A stretch of 64,000 bases of DNA from Yponomeuta sedellus. Its lineage: Eukaryota; Arthropoda; Insecta; Lepidoptera; Yponomeutidae. Below the pieces are notes generated by a model, which saw nothing but the letters and a program-made list of their open reading frames with translations, was not told the DNA's origin and searched no databases. Position 1 is the first letter of the stretch; each line of letters starts with the position of its first letter. The stretch lies in assembly GCA_934045075.1 (NCBI GenBank), contig OW203740.1:16546444-16610443 (forward strand), given 5' to 3'. Position numbers and translations under genes: made by a program. Shown here in pieces: positions 11,496 to 21,711 of this stretch.

Positions 11496-11767
11496 TCGAT
11501 ATTGATTACAGGAAAGCATTGATTACTCAATCAACAAATACGCAAACGGTGTTATGTAAGTGGCGTAACGCGCTGAAGAGAGGTGAAATATTTAATTTAT
11601 TTAGACAACAGTTGACAACATCAGATATGAGAGTACAAAGTAACTTTGTATACTGTTTATAATAATGTTGTTGAAATGTTTGACTGCCTTGTTAGTTAGA
11701 CCTAAGATTTCCGAACCTAGCCTCATAGTTGGGCCATTGTACATAGCGCTGGGGTAAGTCAACACTT

Positions 11768-11860
11768 CAGACACTAGGGTTTCCTTACGATATTTCCTTC
11801 ACCGTAAGCGAGTGGCATTGCTACTATAATTTCACAAATGTACATAACTTAGAAAAGTAA
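11768..11860 (-). repeat. G-SINE fragment
   Basis: The reverse complement holds 'gtgaaggaaatatcgtaagg' and 'ctagtgtctgaagtgtt'. Confidence 0.55.
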
Positions 11861-11864
11861 TAAA

Positions 11865-12105
11865 TGCCTCGTTGATCTAACGGCGATGAGGCGAGATGAA
11901 AATCTCGTCACTTTTGATTACCGTGCCTGAGGTCTGAGGTTCAATTCCCATTGGGAGCCGTCGTAAACTTGTACAAATGGTCACAGTCTATTTCCATGTG
12001 TGTGATGTTTTAGAATGGTTACTAAAGCACATGGTATCCTAGTTTGGGACTAAGGACAAGTGATTGCGTGGTGTGATAATTATATTTTTTATTTATAAAA
12101 TAACG
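11865..12105 (+). repeat. I-SINE (tRNA-derived)
   Basis: An A-box-like 'gttgatctaacggcgatga' and the B box 'ggttcaattcc' about 60 bp later fit a tRNA-type head. Its body 'cacatggtatcctagtttgg' also occurs at 19190 and, inverted, the head at 57095. Confidence 0.55.
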
Positions 12106-12361
12106 CTTCCTTCCTGAGCGCTGGCATTCTATGTTTTATAAATACTTTATTGCACACATATAAATCATACAGAAAGCACGAAATTATAAAATAAAAAAAG
12201 TGTATATGACGAGCTGATTTCATACGAAATCTCTTAATTCAAACCCAATGAACTTGACATCTGGAAAACTAATTGTTCTTGGTCCAGCATTTATTTGGAC
12301 AGTTATTGTTTTCTTTAAAATCTACATATCTTTAGAAGACCTAAATTAATTTATTTATACG
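12106..12361. other. unannotated region
   Basis: Contains 'aaatactttattgcacac', a reverse-complemented polyadenylation-like LINE end around 12140, and otherwise nothing named. Confidence 0.3.
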
Positions 12362-12413
12362 GGTTTGAATCCCGGCATGGGTGAAATTTTTAGCCTCTAA
12401 ATAAGTTTTTAAT
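12362..12413 (+). repeat. FB-SINE fragment
   Basis: B box 'gggtttgaatccc' followed by 'agcctctaaataagttttta'. Confidence 0.6.
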
Positions 12414-12727
12414 TTATACCTCCAAGAGTTACGAGGATAAATATTTTTTTGCTAAGCGATGCTAAAAACAAACACTTGTCTGGTTATTCTCATCAACGAT
12501 CTAAATATTTAGATTAAATAAGATTTGTTAGCAACATGCTCCCAAGTTTGTAATTTTTAAGGTTTTTTTTGAAGATGGCAACATTTATTTTTTCGTTTTT
12601 TCAATGTTTGTTTGGCGCGGCTGCATCGCGCGGTTCTGTGTAACCAAGTAGTACTAATTAAAGTTCATCACTGTCACATCTTGTGTTCCCATTTTATCAG
12701 CAACTACAGATTAATAGTATTTTTTGC

Positions 12728-13060
12728 ACTTCTTCTTCTTCTTCAGGCTATATTATGTAGTTCACTGCTGGACATAGCCCTCCCCTAATGAGCGCCATAA
12801 CTCCCTGTCATCAGCTTACCGCATCCAGCATCTGCCTGCAGTTTTGCGCAGATCGTCATCCCACCTGGTCAGAGTCTCCACTCAAGAACAAGCTTACTCC
12901 AACGGTTGTCAGTTCTTCGCGAGATAATGCCAGCCCACTGCCACTTCAGCTCGCTAATTCTCTGAGCCATGTTGATAACTTTGATTCTCTGTCGGTTGCA
13001 TTCGTTACGAATCCTATCCTTCAGAGAAACTCCGAGCATAGCTCTCTCCATAGTTCGCTG
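12728..13060 (-). mobile_element. RTE LINE 3' end with broken ORF
   Basis: The minus strand encodes an RTE C-terminus, with a short frame reading 'MERAMLGVSLKDRIRNE'. It is clearly homologous to residues 342-360 of the RTE at 21731. It ends in the 'cagcagtgaactacataata' tail and GAAGAA. It is frame-disrupted and 5'-truncated near 13060. Confidence 0.75.
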
Positions 13061-13080
13061 AGCGACTTTGAACTATTGGA

Positions 13081-13450
13081 CCAGCCCTTTAGTTTATTGC
13101 ACACCATACATAAATTCTAGCTAATATTTCAGTACGGATAGGGAATAAAAATTAAGGCAGTAACAGTTATATTAATTCGCACGTTATTACAAATAACCTC
13201 TGGCATAGCTAAAGAAAGACAGATCGAAAAAACTTTCTTGAACAACTAGAAAAGAAAAGTAGAACACTTCATTTTTTTCCGAAGCTTAATCCACACGGGA
13301 TAAGTAAAAGTCCGCGGTACATCCCCTCGGGGCGGGCAGGACCTTCTAAGAAGAATCATTAGTGATACTTGTATTTCATTTCGTTGAAAAAATATGAAAC
13401 TTTCACCGTAACTTTCACCGTCGCCTTTGTACTTGTTATATTGTTATTTC
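13081..13450. other. unannotated region
   Basis: Nothing recognised; a GC-rich patch 'cccctcggggcgggcagg' lies near 13324. Confidence 0.3.
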
Positions 13451-13676
13451 AAAAACCTATTTAGAGGCTAAAAATTCCACCCAAGCCGGGATTCGAACCC
13501 GCGACCCCTGGCTATCCGTGCCAGCGCTCTTTCCAACTGAGCTAATGGGCGACTCGCCGGCATCAGTGAAATTTCGAACATCCGGCATTGGTGGAATTTT
13601 TTGCCTCTAAATAGGTTTTTAAAATTGTCCTCAGCACGGGTTAGTGCATTAAAAATAAAAATAATATAATATTAAA
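13451..13676 (+). repeat. FB-SINE, inverted-arm deletion copy
   Basis: Starts 'aaaaacctatttagaggct', runs through the inverted tRNA-like arm (B box 'gattcgaacc', A box 'aactgagctaatgg' on this strand). At about 13580 it flips to the direct arm and ends 'gttagtgcattaaaaataaa'. Confidence 0.75.
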
Positions 13677-14225
13677 AAAACCTATTTAGAGGCTATAAAT
13701 TCCACCCATGCCGGGATTCGAACCCGCCACCTCTGGCTATCCGTGCCAGCGCTCTTCCAACTGAACAAATGGGCGACTCACGGGCATCAGTGAAATTTCG
13801 AACCTCTTTGCAATATTCTCTGTATTACGTACAGGCAGCGACATCTGGCTGAAGTCTTCTTCTTCTTTCGTGTCGAAAGCGCCGCCCTCCTCTCAGACAT
13901 CTCGCTCCAAAAACCACGCCACTGCGAGCGCGCCGGGTGATGCCTCCATGAGGTCCCGCAAACTGCACAGTGGAGCTTCAGGGCAGACACAAAGATGCAT
14001 TGTGGTTTGTGCAGCTCCACACCGGCACAAGATGTCAGCATCTTCGGGCAGGATCTCCCATCTTTTTAGGTTATCTCTGGATCGAGCAACACCAGCGCGC
14101 AGACGGTTCAGCGATCTCCATACTCCCCACTGCTCATGCCCTCCAGGTGGTATTGACTGAAGTAATTTGCATCACTTGCAGCCCCGAGTACCTACTTAGC
14201 AGTTAGGTCTAGTACGTCAGTTTTG
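13673..14225 (+). repeat. FB-SINE copy split by a LINE
   Basis: Begins with the same terminus, includes the inverted tRNA-like arm and continues into body sequence. The body is interrupted after 'ggctgaagt' and resumes at 14157 with 'ctgaagtaatttgcatcac'. No direct arm or 3' terminus is recognisable. Confidence 0.7.
13856..14156 (-). pseudogene. LINE 3' end nested in FB-SINE
   Basis: The minus-strand frame ends a LINE ORF2: 'CRCGAAQTTMHLCVC' shows the C-x-C-G...H-x3-C knuckle, followed by 'ALAVAWF' before the stop, then a GAAAGAAGAAG tail. It is 5'-truncated, about 300 bp, and flanked by 'ctgaagt' (13849-13855 and 14157-14163). That duplication is consistent with a target-primed insertion. 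Related C-termini lie at 15345 and 17620. Confidence 0.7.
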
Positions 14226-14278
14226 TGTTGCAGAAAAATTCAATATATATTCAATGTGTCTGGGAGCTGGTTTCTGAA

Positions 14279-14500
14279 TTGAGTTAAACCGAAGGTCTCG
14301 GGTTCGATCCCCGGACGGGTCAATAACTAGGAAAATAACTTTTCTAGTTGGTCTCGGGTCTTGAACGTTATTTATGTTTTTATTGTATTAAATCAATTGT
14401 CGAGTTAGCACCTGTAACACAAGACATTTAGTTGTACTTAGTATGGGGCTAACGTGATCTGTGTAATATGTCCGTGAATAATAATTATTACTATTATTGT
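14279..14500 (+). repeat. H-SINE (tRNA-derived), headless
   Basis: B box 'gggttcgatcc' and the body through 'ttagcacctgtaacacaag' to 'gatctgtgtaatatgtcc' are present. The A-box half is lost. Confidence 0.65.
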
Positions 14501-14529
14501 TTATTTATTACTTAGGCGACGTTTTTTTA

Positions 14530-14610
14530 CGTTCCTTTCTGAGAAATAAGAACAGACAGCACTACAGTTGACTATTTACTAAGCGAAAATCTCAACTCAG
14601 AAACTGACCC
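14530..14610. mobile_element. MITE fragment (GGGCCAGTTTC family)
   Basis: The right end 'ctcagaaactgaccc' matches the termini at 37427 and 55245. The left terminus is missing. Confidence 0.5.
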
Positions 14611-14867
14611 TTATTCTAGCCATTTGAAACGAATGCACGTAGAATTGATGAAAACGCGAATATCTTGTAGGAATCTTTAAATCTGTCTTTTTCTAGTTTT
14701 ACAATGACATTGTCTCATTTTTAAAAAGTAGACATAATAATACAAAACGCTATCAAAAAGGAAAATACTTAAAAAAGGTTGATAGGCCGGTCGGCAACAC
14801 CATCGATAAAAACAACTTTTAATGTGTGACATACTCTGAAATCGTGAAAAACATATCAGCTTCTCTC

Positions 14868-15105
14868 GCACGGTAGAGTAAGTCTCACGCCTGATTACCA
14901 TGCCAGCGGTCGTAGGTTTGATGCCTACAGGAAGCCGCCGTAAACATCCCGTACCCACAGGCTTTGTTAACCCCCCACGGGAGGCTCCCAACGGGTTCCG
15001 ATCTGCAATGGCCTACGTGGCAGTCGCTCAACCGACTCCGGACCCAAGTAGGTCGCTGCAGACACAAACCTAAGCAGGTGGGGTTATATTGCACCAACGG
15101 AGGTG
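14868..15105 (+). repeat. tRNA-like SINE, unnamed
   Basis: 'gcacggtagagtaagtc' resembles an A box and 'gtaggtttgatgcc' a B box about 45 bp later. GC-rich sequence follows up to the C-SINE head. Only one copy is seen here, so family limits are unknown. Confidence 0.4.
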
Positions 15106-15350
15106 TGTGGTGTCGGCCTAGAGAATAGCACCAACACAACTCTTCCCGCGGGTGTCGTAAAAGGCGACTAAGGGACACAAACCGGGGGGTGAGCAGCAGC
15201 GCCCCCTGCAGTACAATACCACCGAACTGCGATCCCAAACCCGCATGCCAAGCGTGGGGATTATGGGCATTACTCCCTATGATAGCGCAACGTGGCGCTC
15301 TTTAGAGGAGGGCTATGTCCAGCAGTGGACTAGCCTGACGACGACGACGG
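15106..15350 (+). repeat. C-SINE copy
   Basis: Complete from 'gtgtggtgtcggcc' to 'agcctgacgacgacgac'. It fuses directly to a LINE C-terminal fragment, so the 3' duplication cannot be seen. Confidence 0.8.
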
Positions 15351-15525
15351 AGGAGCAATGTGATTGTGGAGCCTCATCGCAATCCATGGTGCACCTGCTC
15401 CAATGCCCATTGTGCCCTCACGCCTGCACTCTGGAGGACGCTGCTGCTGGAATTGCAGTAGCCAACTATTGGGCAGGAAGAATATTAACTGGTCGAATCG
15501 CTGAAAAGAAGAAGAAGGAAGCCAT
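15345..15525 (+). pseudogene. LINE ORF2 C-terminal fragment
   Basis: Reads 'CDCGASSQSMVHLLQC', a C-x-C-G...H-x3-C knuckle typical of the end of some LINE ORF2 proteins, then 'AVANYWAGRIL' and a GAAGAAGAAG tail. A deletion between the two blocks shortens it relative to 17620. Confidence 0.65.
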
Positions 15526-15550
15526 CGTACATTTGCCCAAGTGGCCTCAG

Positions 15551-15849
15551 AGTGCTTAGTGCGAGTTTTTTAACTACTTGTTAACGTAAACTCATATTTC
15601 TATTGCATCGAGAAAGCGCCACCTAGCGACAAGTATGGAAATTAAAATTGCTGAGTGAGAGTTATAATGGTTTACGTTGAGAAGTGATTACGTTTACCAG
15701 CCAAAACACGAATAAACGCGAGTGCGAGTTGTACTGTGACAGCGTTTTGCCAGTTCGAACGGTTGACTTACTCATACTCACTACTCAATTCTCGATTAAC
15801 GCGGTAGTAAAGTTATTCGATTGGATTTGTCAAACTCGCACTAAGCACT
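15551..15849. mobile_element. MITE-J copy 1
   Basis: Ends 'agtgcttagtgcgagttt' and its exact reverse complement (18-bp inverted repeats). It is about 300 bp and colinear with 38650-38954 and 50109-50413. The flanks read 'cag' on both sides, a possible 3-bp duplication. No ORF. Confidence 0.8.
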
Positions 15850-15904
15850 CAGTCTGCGTGTAGTTTCACGTGTTTGATGTCCTCACTTGTGTAGTATAAG
15901 TTTT

Positions 15905-16050
15905 ATTCAACATTTAAAACGCAAGTCGCGTACAGTGACGCAAGTCACGCATTTTAAATGTGAAAAGTCGCGACTCTCCAGTACACTGATTGTCAAATTT
16001 TGACATTTCAGTGCGACAAAACGCGTGACTCGCGCCATCGCACTACCCAG
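15905..16050. repeat. unnamed repeat N, copy 1
   Basis: Shares 'gcgacttcccagtac', 'ctgtcaaattctgacattt' and 'acaaacgcgtgact'-like words in order with 23905-24040. Confidence 0.45.
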
Positions 16051-16060
16051 GCGTGACTCG

Positions 16061-16424
16061 AAAAGTTCGATCAAATGAAATTACAACTAAAATATTTTTT
16101 TTTTGTTTCAACCTAAAAAAAATACTAGTGTTTACTGAATACTTATAAATTTAAATAAATATTAAAAAAATTATTGATAGTAACATGGTTGCAATTGTGT
16201 TCATTTTCCACTGTTTAAAGTAAAATAGAAAACGTGAACGAAACTGGTACGTGTCTGCTACTAGAGTTAGGCTACAAAGTGGCCTGTATTAATAGCAGCA
16301 GGCCCGAGCTTTTTACAATAAGTTTTAATAATTGAACAATGGTGGCATTATTGGAGTAACTAAAGAAGTGAAAGACAAAATTTCTTTATGATAAATTAAA
16401 ACTAACATCACAAAAGCCACTAAG
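16061..16424. other. unannotated AT-rich region
   Basis: Nothing recognised. Confidence 0.3.
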
Positions 16425-16925
16425 ACCCGGCTTGTTCGTGCGCTTGTGTTCCCCATATTTCTGTACGCTGCGGAAACGTGGACGTTGCGGGAAGTTGAGA
16501 AAAAGAAGATAGATGCTCTGGAAATGTGGTGCTGGAGGAAAATGCTGGGAATATCGTGGACTGAATTTCGTACCAACGCCTCCATTCTTCAAGAGCTCGG
16601 CATCAAACAGCGTCTATCGACTTTGGTCCAAAGTCGAATCCTGCGTTTCTTCGGCCATGTATCTCGGCGAGATGGTAGCTCCATTGAACGAAATGTGATG
16701 CAGGGAAGGGTAGAAGGCACTAGAGCTCGGGGAAGAGCACCAATGCGATGGACCGACCAAATAAAATCTGCGGTTGGGAAACCGTTGCACGAATGCACTA
16801 AAGCAACATGGAGCCGAAAGGGATGGCAAGGCATCGTGAGGCGAGCAACATCCGCCACAGATAAAGATACTTCGTGAGGGCCACGACCGCTCTGTCAGGA
16901 GCGTATCGACGAAGAAGAAGAAGAG
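16425..16925 (+). pseudogene. RTE-like LINE C-terminal ORF, 5'-truncated
   Basis: A 143-codon open frame (stop at 16877) encodes the post-reverse-transcriptase region of an RTE-like LINE. 'YAAETWTLREVEKKKIDALE' is followed by a W-C-W motif, then 'RILRFFGHVSRRDGSS' and 'RAPMRWTDQIKSAVG'. The fingers and catalytic FADD box are absent. It ends in a CGACGAAGAAGAAGAAG tail 40 bp after the stop, as expected for the short 3' UTR of such elements. The frame is intact over its whole length, but the amino-terminal 5/6 is missing, so it cannot be autonomous. Similar tails are at 11103 and 55380. Confidence 0.75.
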
Positions 16926-16934
16926 AAAACTAAC

Positions 16935-16954
16935 ATGCAATATGTGCGTGTATG

Positions 16955-16985
<31 letters not shown>

Positions 16986-17013
16986 ATGTGCATCTGTGTG
17001 TGTGTGTGTGAGG

Positions 17014-17047
<34 letters not shown>

Positions 17048-17055
17048 GGGTGTGT
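16935..17055. repeat. imperfect (GT)n microsatellite
   Basis: GT/GC alternating tract with interspersed ATG words over about 120 bp. Confidence 0.9.
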
Positions 17056-17099
17056 ACTAAGTGTTTAGGAATGGGACGGAATTAAGTTTTCAGTTTCAT

Positions 17100-17395
17100 T
17101 TATTATTTATTTTATTTCTTTATTGCGCTAATTACATGAGTAAATGTACAAGGGTGTGCTTAATACAAGAATCATGAGAATGCAAGAGATTGCAGCAAAC
17201 CTTTGGTTTTGAAGATACCGGCAAAGGGTATCATAAAATAAAGATCTTAAGTATGACACAACTGTAAAATGTAAGCCTTCGTAGTATAGTATAGTGCAGA
17301 AAGAAAGAAAAACTCCACTTTGACAATCAACTAAGTAAAAAATAGTCGGGTACAATTCGTATAATAAGATCCGAGAGAACAAGTGAACTTTCAGC
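17100..17395 (-). mobile_element. LINE-like 3' UTR fragment
   Basis: Starts in a T-rich 'tttattgcgctaatta' block (reverse-complement of an AATAAA-type end). It contains 'ctgtaaaatgtaagcc' and 'aaactccactttgac' words shared with 56285-56480. No coding sequence remains. Confidence 0.45.
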
Positions 17396-17619
17396 GATTC
17401 CTCTCACGTGCGCGGGGCGGCATAGTTCCACCGTAACTTATTCCCACCTTTACACCTTCAGAACATAAAGAACAGTGAAGAACAAAAACGCTGCCTCTTT
17501 CAGGCTGGGGACACACGTGGCTGATAGTTGTTTATTGGTTAGGTCTTCTTTCTAACTTAGATTTGAGAGACGTTGCTTTTATGCCTTAGAAGACTTATAA
17601 AAAAATAGGTAATATGAAA
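17396..17619. other. unannotated region
   Basis: Nothing recognised. Confidence 0.3.
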
Positions 17620-17867
17620 AACGGAGGAGCTATGTGATTGTGGAGTCTCATCGCAGTCCATAGTGCACCTGCTGCAATGCCCACTGTGCCCTTACATCTG
17701 CACTCTGGAGGACCTAACAGAGGCCAACGCTGCTGCAATTGCAGTCGCCAACAATTGGGCAGGAAGAATATAGACTGGTCGAATCTTCTTCTTCTTCAGG
17801 CTATATTAGCCAACGCTGCTGCAATTGCAGTCGCCAACTATTGGGCAGGAAGAATATAGACTAGTCG
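17620..17867 (+). pseudogene. LINE ORF2 C-terminal fragment with tandem duplication
   Basis: Reads 'CDCGVSSQSIVHLLQC', the same knuckle as 15345, then 'AVANNWAGRI' and a stop. From 17728 a roughly 85-bp block holding the ORF end, the stop, the CTTCTTCTT tail and the first bases of an inverted C-SINE is repeated in tandem (17728-17811 and 17812-17897). Confidence 0.65.
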
Positions 17868-18015
17868 AATCTTCTTCTTCTTGAGGCTATATTAGCCCAC
17901 TGCTGGACATAGCCCTCACCCAATGAGTGCCATAGCGCAAGGTTGTGCCATCATTCGGGGGTAATGCCCATAATCCCCAAGCTGAGCATGCAGGTTGGGG
18001 ATCGCAGTTTGGTGG
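17868..18015 (-). repeat. C-SINE, 5'-truncated
   Basis: Tail 'cagcagtgggctaatatagc' through 'gcatgcccagc'-like sequence, stopping at 'ccaccaaactgcga' (minus). The family head is absent. Confidence 0.7.
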
Positions 18016-18699
18016 CACAAACAGAGGAAGAATATATAAGAGTTACTTTACTAAGTAACAAATTTATTTCATAGTACATTTATAATCAGACTTATTATTT
18101 AATTATATTTCAGAAACCTACGCTAGGCACTGTTTTAATAAAAAAACATATTAGATTTCGTTTTTTCATTTCTTCCATACGTTTTCTTAAACGAGTGTCA
18201 ATGCATTAAAAACATTAATTAATAACTCAATTATTCATAAACGCTTCGTACATAATAACACGTTACGTGGAAGTTGTGACGTCTTAGTTTGAGTCCGATA
18301 TGTAAGGCGCGTTTTCGTGAAAGTCACGTGGTACAAAAACGCGTTCGCGTTCGAAAATTACGTTCTTACAATGACACCTTGCAGTCGCCAACGTGATATA
18401 AAAATCATCTCATGTTCTGTCGTTTGTGTGCATTTTGTGCCACCAACTTAATGAACAAAAGGTATAGAAACTTCCTCTCCAAGCTTTCCGTGCTCGCGTG
18501 TCACGACACGGTTTCGATTATTAAGTCGATCGTTTGGGACGAATCGTACAAAGAAACTAACTACTGTCGCTGTGAACCTCGAAAATTGTAAGTAAATTAA
18601 TTTCGTTTCTCGTTTAGCTACATTCCTCAATACCACTGGCTAACGATGAAAACTGGGAGAAGGTGTGTAGGCAAATGAAGAAAGTCGAAAATATTAAGG
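18016..18699. other. unannotated region
   Basis: Contains CG-rich words 'aacgcgttcgcgttcg' near 18340 and a 'gatataaaaatc' TATA-like word near 18395. No downstream coding frame supports a promoter. Confidence 0.3.
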
Positions 18700-18893
18700 A
18701 ACTAGATGACCTAGCGAACTTCATACCGCCTACCATCGATTCTTTAATTTTTTTTTTTCTCTTCGTAAGAACCATCCTCGTACTTAATGATATATTTTAA
18801 AAAAAGAATTAGGCAAATCGGTTCAGCTGCTCTCGATATTTGTGCTTACCAACACTTTCAGCGATTCATTTTTATATTATAGAAGATGACCGG
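18700..18893 (+). repeat. insect repeat L, near full length
   Basis: Begins 'ctagatgacctagcgaac' and ends 'tttttatattatagaaga'. The same start and end words occur at 57342 and 58333. Non-coding. The class is uncertain. Confidence 0.5.
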
Positions 18894-19149
18894 ATGTAGC
18901 CAGCGTCAAAGATCTGTTTTGCTTGTCAAGAAATGATGAAGAAAATGCAGTGTTGACGGCCAACATTCACTAGCAAAAACAATATTCAATGTAGGAAAAA
19001 GAAGAAGATTGATATAAAAATAAAATAGAGTCAAAAGACAAAAAAAAAAGAGTCGAAAGTATATACATACATACAGTTTCGTTGTTTTGTGGATTTTTTT
19101 TGGAACAGGGTTCAGTTTATTCGGATTCTAGTGAACGCTCACTGAAAGT

Positions 19150-19240
19150 CTTGGTGTGTTTCCATGTTTTTGATTTCCTTTCTCGATCATCATATTATAG
19201 GGTACGCTAGTTTGGGACCAAGACAATTGATTGTTTTGTA
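19150..19240 (+). repeat. I-SINE tail fragment
   Basis: 'tgtgtttccatgttttt' and 'gtacgctagtttgggacc' match the 3' half of the copy at 11865. Confidence 0.45.
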
Positions 19241-19629
19241 TGGAACTTATTATTATTATCATACTGCCGCTAAGACAGTGTAATGAAATCGAAATCATTA
19301 ATCCGAGGTTGGCTCCTATTACTGAAAAAAGTCCGCTACTGAGCCTAGTTCTCTTTCCTCCAACTTCACTCCAAGTCCTCCTTCTAATTTCATCAACAGC
19401 TTTAGTAATGTCTGCTCTTCGACATTTTTTTTACCAAATCATGATATTGCAGACAGGATAGGTTCAGTGAGTAAAATGTCCACCAAAGCATGTTAGCCAT
19501 CTTCATCGTTCTTTGCAAGACTAGTTTGTTATCGCTGTAAATTTTTATATACCTTTCCTAAACGACTCTGTTTTTGATTAATTTTGTGCACTTAACTTAC
19601 AACTTTTCCGACGTCAGCTTGGGTGGTTT
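19241..19629. other. unannotated region
   Basis: A minus-strand frame around 19290-19430 contains 'CRRADITKAVDEIRRRTW', which might be a decayed mobile-element ORF. Nothing firm. Confidence 0.25.
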
Positions 19630-19739
19630 TATTTCGAAATATTTAGGTCATCGAACACATGAAAGAAGGTAAATATAAACAACAATAGTTAAATCAATAA
19701 AAATAACCTCACTTAAATAATTCAATCAGTTGTAGTGTC

Positions 19740-20240
19740 ATTTGTGCTCAACGAGTCAAATGTAACATTTTCTTTAGTCCACAGTTCTTCAGCTCTGCAA
19801 TCATGCGTCACAGTCACGTGCAAAAGCATTCTGGCTTAATGTGTTATATCGATTGTGCGTCCGTGTATGAAAGCTGACATGGGAGGCAATTAGGTACATT
19901 TTCTCCTCAAACCATATTTATGCGTAAAAATTTCCGTTCTTAACTAATGACTTCCCGAGATTCATCTCAAATGTAATTTAAATTTGGAATAAGGGGTTGA
20001 TTTCGAAAATAAATCGACAAAGCAAAATACGATAAAAAGAACGACTAAGTCAAATTAAGAAAAATAACCTATTCACTGGGTTGTGTGATGTCATTCAATC
20101 AAGCGAAAAGAAACTTTTTCCTCGGTCCGCAGTTTTTGTGCTCTGTAATCGTCACCATTCGGCACAGTCACGCGCAAAAGCGTTTTGGCTTAATGTGTTA
20201 AATCGAGTGTGCACCCGTGTGTGACAGGTGGCGCGATTGC
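19740..20240. repeat. local direct duplication, about 355-bp offset
   Basis: 'gcaaaagcattctggcttaa' (19820) recurs as 'gcaaaagcgttttggcttaa' (20175). Matching words lie before it ('cacagtcacg') and after it ('cgtgtatgaa'/'cgtgtgtgac'). This may be a pair of terminal repeats or a segmental duplication. Confidence 0.5.
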
Positions 20241-20334
20241 AGCCGCGTCCGCGCGCTTTTTCATTTTACACGGGAGCATTGTAAACGGAAGCGAGTAAAT
20301 TACGTTAGGGATTCAACAGGACAAAGAACTGACA

Positions 20335-20466
20335 ATGGCGTCTATGGCGGCCCGCATCGGTACTGCATTGCGTATTTGCGCAAAGGAGCGGCACTTTCAT
20401 GGGCTACGCTGCCAGGATTGCCTTAAGGCAAAGAAGAAGAAGAAAAAACAGAGAAAGAAGAGAAGA
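20335..20466 (+). other. small ORF with good Kozak context, uncertain
   Basis: The ATG sits in 'gacaATGG'. The N-terminus is rich in A and R without acidic residues (MASMAARIGTALRICAK), like a mitochondrial presequence. It soon runs into a poly-lysine stretch from GAAGAAGAAG, which looks like a LINE tail. So the frame may be fortuitous or the end of a mobile element. No splice donor was found. Confidence 0.2.
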
Positions 20467-20639
20467 CATTCACTCCTTTTTTTTCAGTTTTTGTTCGTCC
20501 ACTGTTGGTATGCCTTTTCATGGGTCCTCCATCGTAATCAGTCTAAGGCTATTTTAGTCCAGGTCGACCCTGTAATCGCTCTGATGTCATCGACCACTGT
20601 GCACATGCATCGACCACGAACACCCTTTTACTAATATTA

Positions 20640-20685
20640 GTTGATGTAGAGATATAGATAGATAGGGAACACTTTATTGAACAAG
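20640..20685 (-). repeat. (GATA)n-tailed repeat end
   Basis: 'atagatagatagggaacact' plus 'ttattg' is the reverse complement of the 'caataaagtgttctctatct' end seen at 8760 and 63540. Confidence 0.5.
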
Positions 20686-20939
20686 TCAAGGTACTCACTT
20701 AACTTTGCATTAATGTTAGGTACATGCGGAATTACCTCTACCTACAGTACAAAAATTTATAGATTGATTGATTGAACATGTGTATTTAAATAGACACACA
20801 GAATTTAACAATTTCAATAAAAATAAATGTTAATAAATTCTTGTAGAACATTTCCTACGCATTGAGATCAATTCAAAGCAATCATTTTTATACACTCTAA
20901 AAACATTTTTTTATTAATGATCGTCAAAGTTGGTACTTT

Positions 20940-21130
20940 CGTGATTAATAGATTATGTGCAGATGAACAAGAAAGTTTTTGGAGTAGAAGCCACCAAAGA
21001 AACTCTACGTTAATTTTTTTCAAAAAAATATTTAACTCAACTTAAAAATTACTACTCACAAATGTGATGAACACTAGACATTTCTTTGAGCGAGTCAAGC
21101 TACTCAGTTAACTTTGCATTGATTTTACAC
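20940..21130. repeat. unnamed repeat, copy 2
   Basis: Pairs with 4370-4495. Its last 40 bp also repeat 20676-20715 ('actcacttaactttgcatt'). Confidence 0.4.
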
Positions 21131-21140
21131 GCGGGAGTAC

Positions 21141-21394
21141 CTATCGGAAATCGTGAGCACTTTTGTTCGCACTACCTTTGTGACGTCATTACTGTGCTAC
21201 ATAGTGGAAGCTTGTTGCGTTCGCAAAGTCGGTTTGTGTTTGTTATCAATGAATAACGAATACTGTGTTCGATAAAACTGCTCGCAGTTTTCCATTTTTA
21301 TTGGATGTGGAATTTATTTTTGAGGTTAACCGCGTCATTTCTATTGTTTTTTTTTTAACTTAGTCCGAGTACGATTTAGACTCAAAGTAGGTAT
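21141..21394. other. unannotated region
   Basis: Nothing recognised. Confidence 0.3.
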
Positions 21395-21693
21395 TCTATT
21401 GTAACGAAAGCATCCGACAGAGAATCAAAGTTATAACATAGCTCAGAGAATTAGCGAGCTGAAGTGGCAGTGGTCTGGCCATATCTCGCGAAGAACCGAC
21501 AACCGTTGGAGTAAGCGTGTTCTTGAGTCGAGACCGTGACTTGGCAAACGTAGTATAGGATGCTCCGACCAGGTGGGATGACGATCTGCAAAAAACTAGA
21601 GGCAGATGCTGGATGCGGCAAGCTGAAGACAGGGCGCTATGGCGCTCATTAGGGGAGGGCTATGTCCAGCAGTGGACTACATAATACAGCCTG
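21395..21693 (+). mobile_element. RTE LINE 3' end, sister subfamily
   Basis: Translation retains 'LKWQWSGHISRRTDNRWSK' in frame, the same block as residues 393-411 of the neighbouring RTE. It is followed by a divergent end, 'cagcagtggactacataata' and (GAA)3. Stops interrupt it. Its tail is the target of the 21712-23207 insertion. Confidence 0.75.
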
Positions 21694-21711
21694 AAGAAGA
21701 AGATTTATATT
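21694..21711. repeat. 18-bp target-site duplication, left
   Basis: 'aagaagaagatttatatt', identical to 23208-23225. Confidence 0.9.

Noticed and set aside
13475..13560. Genuine tRNA gene (good A and B boxes)
   Set aside because: The boxes belong to the FB-SINE arm, which is repeated many times with the same non-tRNA flanks. The cloverleaf is degenerate.
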